This document shows positions 61,779 to 64,000 of a stretch of 64,000 bases of DNA, piece by piece. Location: positions 310,001 to 374,000 of the forward strand of contig JAWKIR010000003.1 in NCBI GenBank assembly GCA_041394245.1, given 5' to 3'. Position 1 is the stretch's first letter. Each line of letters begins with the position of its first letter. Origin of the DNA: Acidimicrobiales bacterium. Its GTDB lineage: Bacteria > Actinomycetota > Acidimicrobiia > Acidimicrobiales > Aldehydirespiratoraceae. Both the position numbers and the translations under genes were made by a program. The notes beneath the pieces are model-generated. The model saw nothing but the letters and a program-made list of their open reading frames with translations, ran no database searches and had not been told where the DNA came from.

Positions 61779-61786
61779 CACTCGGC
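61770..61786 (+). terminator. Hairpin at the stop of the GGDEF-like gene
   Basis: GCCGAGT-AAC-ACTCGGC is a perfect 7-bp stem with a 3-base loop straddling the TAA stop. It could end transcription before tRNA-Ser but has no T-run. Confidence 0.4.
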
Positions 61787-61824
61787 CATGTCCTTCCCCG
61801 GCCGGTCCAATAGCCTGGGACGCT

Positions 61825-61912
61825 GGAGGGATGGCAGAGCGGACGAATGCACTGGTCTTGAAAACCAGCGGGCTTCACGGCCCCGGGGGTTCGAATCCCC
61901 CTCCCTCCGCCA
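61825..61912 (+). tRNA. tRNA-Ser (anticodon TGA), target of an integrated element
   Basis: An acceptor stem GGAGGGA/TCCCTCC, long variable arm (GCGGGCTTCACGGCCCC region) and anticodon stem CTGGT-CTTGAAA-ACCAG give a serine tRNA with anticodon TGA. The 3' CCA is encoded, unlike tRNA-Lys in this window. A serine recombinase gene on the other strand ends within it. Confidence 0.93.
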
Positions 61913-63659
61913 AAAGTGTCTTGTTCGAACCCCGGCGCCTGCAGTAGGCGGCGGGGTTTTTGCTGTCCACTGGCAGTGCACCATCCGGTCGTTCCCGGGG
62001 GTGCCAGGTGATCGTCGCCAGAACGCTGTCTCCTGCTGCTACAGATCCCTTCTGCCGCTCGTAGCGCACGGTCGGCTCAGCCTCATCTGCCAGCAAGACA
62101 TCCAGGTCGAGGTCTTCCTCCCGGCTGATCCGTCCCGCAAGGTCACTGTCGGTCAGCTCGTGGAACGGCGCCGCCAGATCAACTGCGCTGACCATGTCAT
62201 CAACCACAAAGATCTTCTCGAAGAGGGCCTGGTTCAGCTTGCGCCGGCCTTCCGGAGCGGAGCGTCGGTAGACCTCAGCACACGAGGCCAGTAGTGCCAG
62301 AGCCCTATCCAAGTTGGCCTCGATCAGTCTGAACTGTCCATCGCAGACTTCCAGGACTCGTTCGGCCTGATGGCTCTCACGAGCTATGCGGTCCTGTTCT
62401 TCCCGCAGAAGATCGAGCGGCACAGCATCGGCGTAGTGCGCAGCCAGGAGCTTGCGACGTTCAGCATCGAGTCGTTCGATGCGGATGGTCTGGCGCACAA
62501 CTTCCTTCTCAGCCAAGTTCCGAGTGACGGCGACGTGTGAACGCATCTGGGAGGCGATCTGCTCCAGATCCTTCTCGCTCATCTCAATATGCCGGTAGTA
62601 GCCGGCGACTGCTTCTTCGATGGTTTCGATCGGGATGTAGCTCTGCGGACAGTCGGTGCGCTTCTTGTTGCCAGCAATGCAGAAGAAGTACTTGTAGATC
62701 CCACCATGACGGCCACGGGAAGCACTCAGTCCCAGCCGGCCACCGCAGTGCCCGCAGTACAAACTGCCGATCAGGTAGTGCTTGTGCTTCGACGGGCGAT
62801 CACTGGCTACTCGGTGAGCTTCCATCACGGTCTGGGTCTGTTGCCAGGTAGCCAGGTCAACCAAGGGCTCGTGCTTACCGACGTAGTCCACTCCGGCGTA
62901 GCGCACGATCCCGACGTAGTAGGGATTGCGCAACATGCGGTGCACTTGGGAACGAGACAGCGGAGTCGCTGCGTAGCGAACGGTTGGTCGACGACGCAGG
63001 CCTCGAGCTTCCAGTTCTTCGGCGATCTCGGACAACGACCAGTCACCACCAGCGAACGTTTCAAACGCCCAGCGGATATGTGGTGAACGCTCGTCATCGA
63101 GATCAACCGTCTTTATCTCTCGTCCGTCGATCTTGGCCCGAGCGTTCAGGTAACCGATCGGTGCCTGGGTCGGGGTGCCCCCGCTCTTGGCCTTCTGGTG
63201 CAGACCTTTCTTGACCTCGTGCGCCAAGTTGCGGGAGTAGAACTCAGCAATGCCGGACATGATCGAATGCAGCAGTGCACCTGACGGCGTATCGTCGATG
63301 TTCTCGACGCAGGAGACCAGTTGAGCTCCGGCGTTGCGCAAACGAAAGCCAATCTCGACATCGTCTCGACGGTTACGAGCCAGACGATCGACCTTGTGGA
63401 CGATGACGTAGTGGACATCTTCCTTGGTCTCGATGCGGGTCAGCATGTCCTGAAGCGAGGCACGATCGGCACTACGGGCGGACTCGCCTCGGTCGGCGTA
63501 CTCGTCGACCACGTCAGCTCCAAGGGCTTCAGCCTTGCGGAGGCAGGCTTCCCGCTGAGCGGGGATCGAGTAACCCTCATCACCGCCGTTGCGGGCTTGC
63601 CGTTCGGTCGAGACCCGTAGGTAAATGACAGCTCGCAGTGACCGTGTGGGCATGGACAT
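61875..63659 (-). CDS. Large serine recombinase/integrase
   Basis: The 594-residue protein has a resolvase-type catalytic domain with the nucleophile S17 in YLRVSTERQ, DRLARNRRD and SIMSGIAEF; a recombinase DNA-binding domain with GGTPTQAPIGYLNAR (about 160-175); a zinc ribbon CGHCGGRLG...CIAGNKKRTDC; and a C-terminal coiled coil (about 375-460). These enzymes catalyse one-way phage or element integration. The last ~30 residues (EGGGFEPPGP end) are read antisense through the terminator and tRNA-Ser, so the true end of the functional protein is earlier and the frame depends on the integration junction. The ATG at 63659 overlaps the upstream stop. Confidence 0.9.
   Translation of the reverse strand: MSMPTRSLRAVIYLRVSTERQARNGGDEGYSIPAQREACLRKAEALGADVVDEYADRGESARSADRASLQDMLTRIETKEDVHYVIVHKVDRLARNRRDDVEIGFRLRNAGAQLVSCVENIDDTPSGALLHSIMSGIAEFYSRNLAHEVKKGLHQKAKSGGTPTQAPIGYLNARAKIDGREIKTVDLDDERSPHIRWAFETFAGGDWSLSEIAEELEARGLRRRPTVRYAATPLSRSQVHRMLRNPYYVGIVRYAGVDYVGKHEPLVDLATWQQTQTVMEAHRVASDRPSKHKHYLIGSLYCGHCGGRLGLSASRGRHGGIYKYFFCIAGNKKRTDCPQSYIPIETIEEAVAGYYRHIEMSEKDLEQIASQMRSHVAVTRNLAEKEVVRQTIRIERLDAERRKLLAAHYADAVPLDLLREEQDRIARESHQAERVLEVCDGQFRLIEANLDRALALLASCAEVYRRSAPEGRRKLNQALFEKIFVVDDMVSAVDLAAPFHELTDSDLAGRISREEDLDLDVLLADEAEPTVRYERQKGSVAAGDSVLATITWHPRERPDGALPVDSKNPAAYCRRRGSNKTLLAEGGGFEPPGP
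61930..61961 (+). terminator. Rho-independent terminator after tRNA-Ser
   Basis: CCCCGGCGCCT (61930-61940) pairs with AGGCGGCGGGG (61946-61956) with one mismatch, followed by TTTTT. The stem and T-run fit an intrinsic terminator for the tRNA transcript. Confidence 0.8.
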
Positions 63660-64000
63660 CAGTCTCCTCCTGGGCCTACGGCGACCATAGTGGTCGCTCT
63701 CCGGTCCTCGTCCAGCGATTGTCGTGCACTTCGGCGGTAGTAGCTCCGGGGTTGGCTGCGACAGCGCTGAGCGCTGGTCAGCAGTCCGAGCTGACGGAGA
63801 CGCAGTTGCATGGCCGGTGTCGAGACGCCGAAGAGCCGAGCCAAGATGTCCGGGTTCTGGTTGTCGCCTCCACTGACCCAGGCTTGACGAACCAAGAGCT
63901 TGGGCATCAGCAGGCAGGCGGCGAAGTAGTCGCAGAGCTGTTCGGCCCGGGCCTCAGCCGTTGTTCGGCTGGAGCCGGCGAACATCTCATCAACGAAGGG
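63659..64000 (-). CDS. ImmA/IrrE-family metallo-endopeptidase, C-terminal part (5' end outside window)
   Basis: The visible 113 codons continue open to the window edge. The start region AEARAEQLCDYFAACLLMPKLLVRQAW has the AxxFAxxLLMP pattern found after the HExxH site in ImmA/IrrE peptidases; the HExxH itself must lie outside the window. In integrated elements these peptidases cleave repressors to induce excision (ImmA of ICEBs1, established). The stop overlaps the recombinase start as ATGA, so the two are coupled. The tail is basic. Confidence 0.7.
   Translation of the reverse strand, partial: PFVDEMFAGSSRTTAEARAEQLCDYFAACLLMPKLLVRQAWVSGGDNQNPDILARLFGVSTPAMQLRLRQLGLLTSAQRCRSQPRSYYRRSARQSLDEDRRATTMVAVGPGGD

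Larger units (their letters stand above)
61900..64000. mobile_element. Left end of an element integrated at tRNA-Ser (right end outside window)
   Basis: From the 3' end of tRNA-Ser rightward the base composition falls noticeably below that of the rest of the window, and the genes are a serine integrase and an ImmA/IrrE-type regulator. The boundary is placed at the tRNA 3' end by analogy with tRNA-targeting elements; the matching repeat (att) at the other end is beyond the window. Confidence 0.6.

Noticed and set aside
61921..61945. Second T-arm-like sequence (TTCGAACCCC) after tRNA-Ser, considered as a tRNA remnant
   Set aside because: It forms the 5' arm of the terminator hairpin and has no other tRNA part around it.
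1..64000. CRISPR arrays, rRNA genes, insertion sequences
   Set aside because: No regular repeat-spacer pattern, rRNA segment or transposase with terminal repeats was seen.

Overview
The window is about 68% G+C and densely coded on both strands, with no gene-free stretch longer than 300 bases. The gene content points to an actinobacterium, most likely of class Acidimicrobiia (an inference). Supporting signs are a rex-hemACD-hemB-hemL run, an MshA-type mycothiol glycosyltransferase followed by a YbjN-domain gene, an RsiG-type c-di-GMP anti-sigma protein, many Thr/Pro-rich secreted proteins, GTG starts and GTGA/ATGA overlaps.

Layout. (1) Bases 1-6744 hold a quinol:cytochrome c reductase locus. 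A minus-strand operon encodes a small membrane protein, a 2x[4Fe-4S] ferredoxin, a split b6-type cytochrome b plus subunit IV, a Rieske protein, a two-CxxCH cytochrome c and another membrane protein; a one-heme cytochrome c diverges from it. (2) 6761-10103 has a putative zinc peptidase, pgi and a YceI-like protein. (3) 10127-18225 is a heme-synthesis operon read rex-hemA-hemC-hemD-(3 genes)-hemB-hemL, with a Rex-type operator before rex; hemD is fused to a GNAT acetyltransferase. (4) 18262-37288 is mixed metabolism and transport: acyl-CoA ligase, CAP protein, ABC exporter, SAM hydrolase, proC, a damaged ECF sigma gene, mshA, rsiG, a MoaD-like protein, a UbiB-family kinase, a Baeyer-Villiger-type monooxygenase, two MFS transporters, an SDR and an acyltransferase.

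(5) 37290-52741 is a surface-polysaccharide cluster: Wzc/CpsD-like chain-length protein, putative glycoside hydrolase, flippase, O-antigen ligase-like polymerase, a glycerophosphotransferase fused to a kinase-like domain, an IspD/TarI-family cytidylyltransferase, an epimerase, a priming transferase fused to a GT4 glycosyltransferase, and three GT2-type proteins. It ends at tRNA-Lys. (6) 52841-61778 has CorA, a cNMP-binding protein, secreted proteins, an ECF sigma/anti-sigma/MscS operon, a tandem cyclophilin pair with one degenerate member, aat and a degenerate GGDEF protein.

(7) From tRNA-Ser (61825-61912) to the right edge lies the end of an integrated element: a large serine recombinase whose reading frame runs antisense into the tRNA gene, and an ImmA/IrrE-type protein cut by the window edge. 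The most unusual items are three domain fusions (HemD-GNAT, glycerophosphotransferase-kinase, priming transferase-GT4), a PEHL-type N-terminal tag repeated in the respiratory locus, the two-motif RsiG and the recombinase/tRNA overlap.
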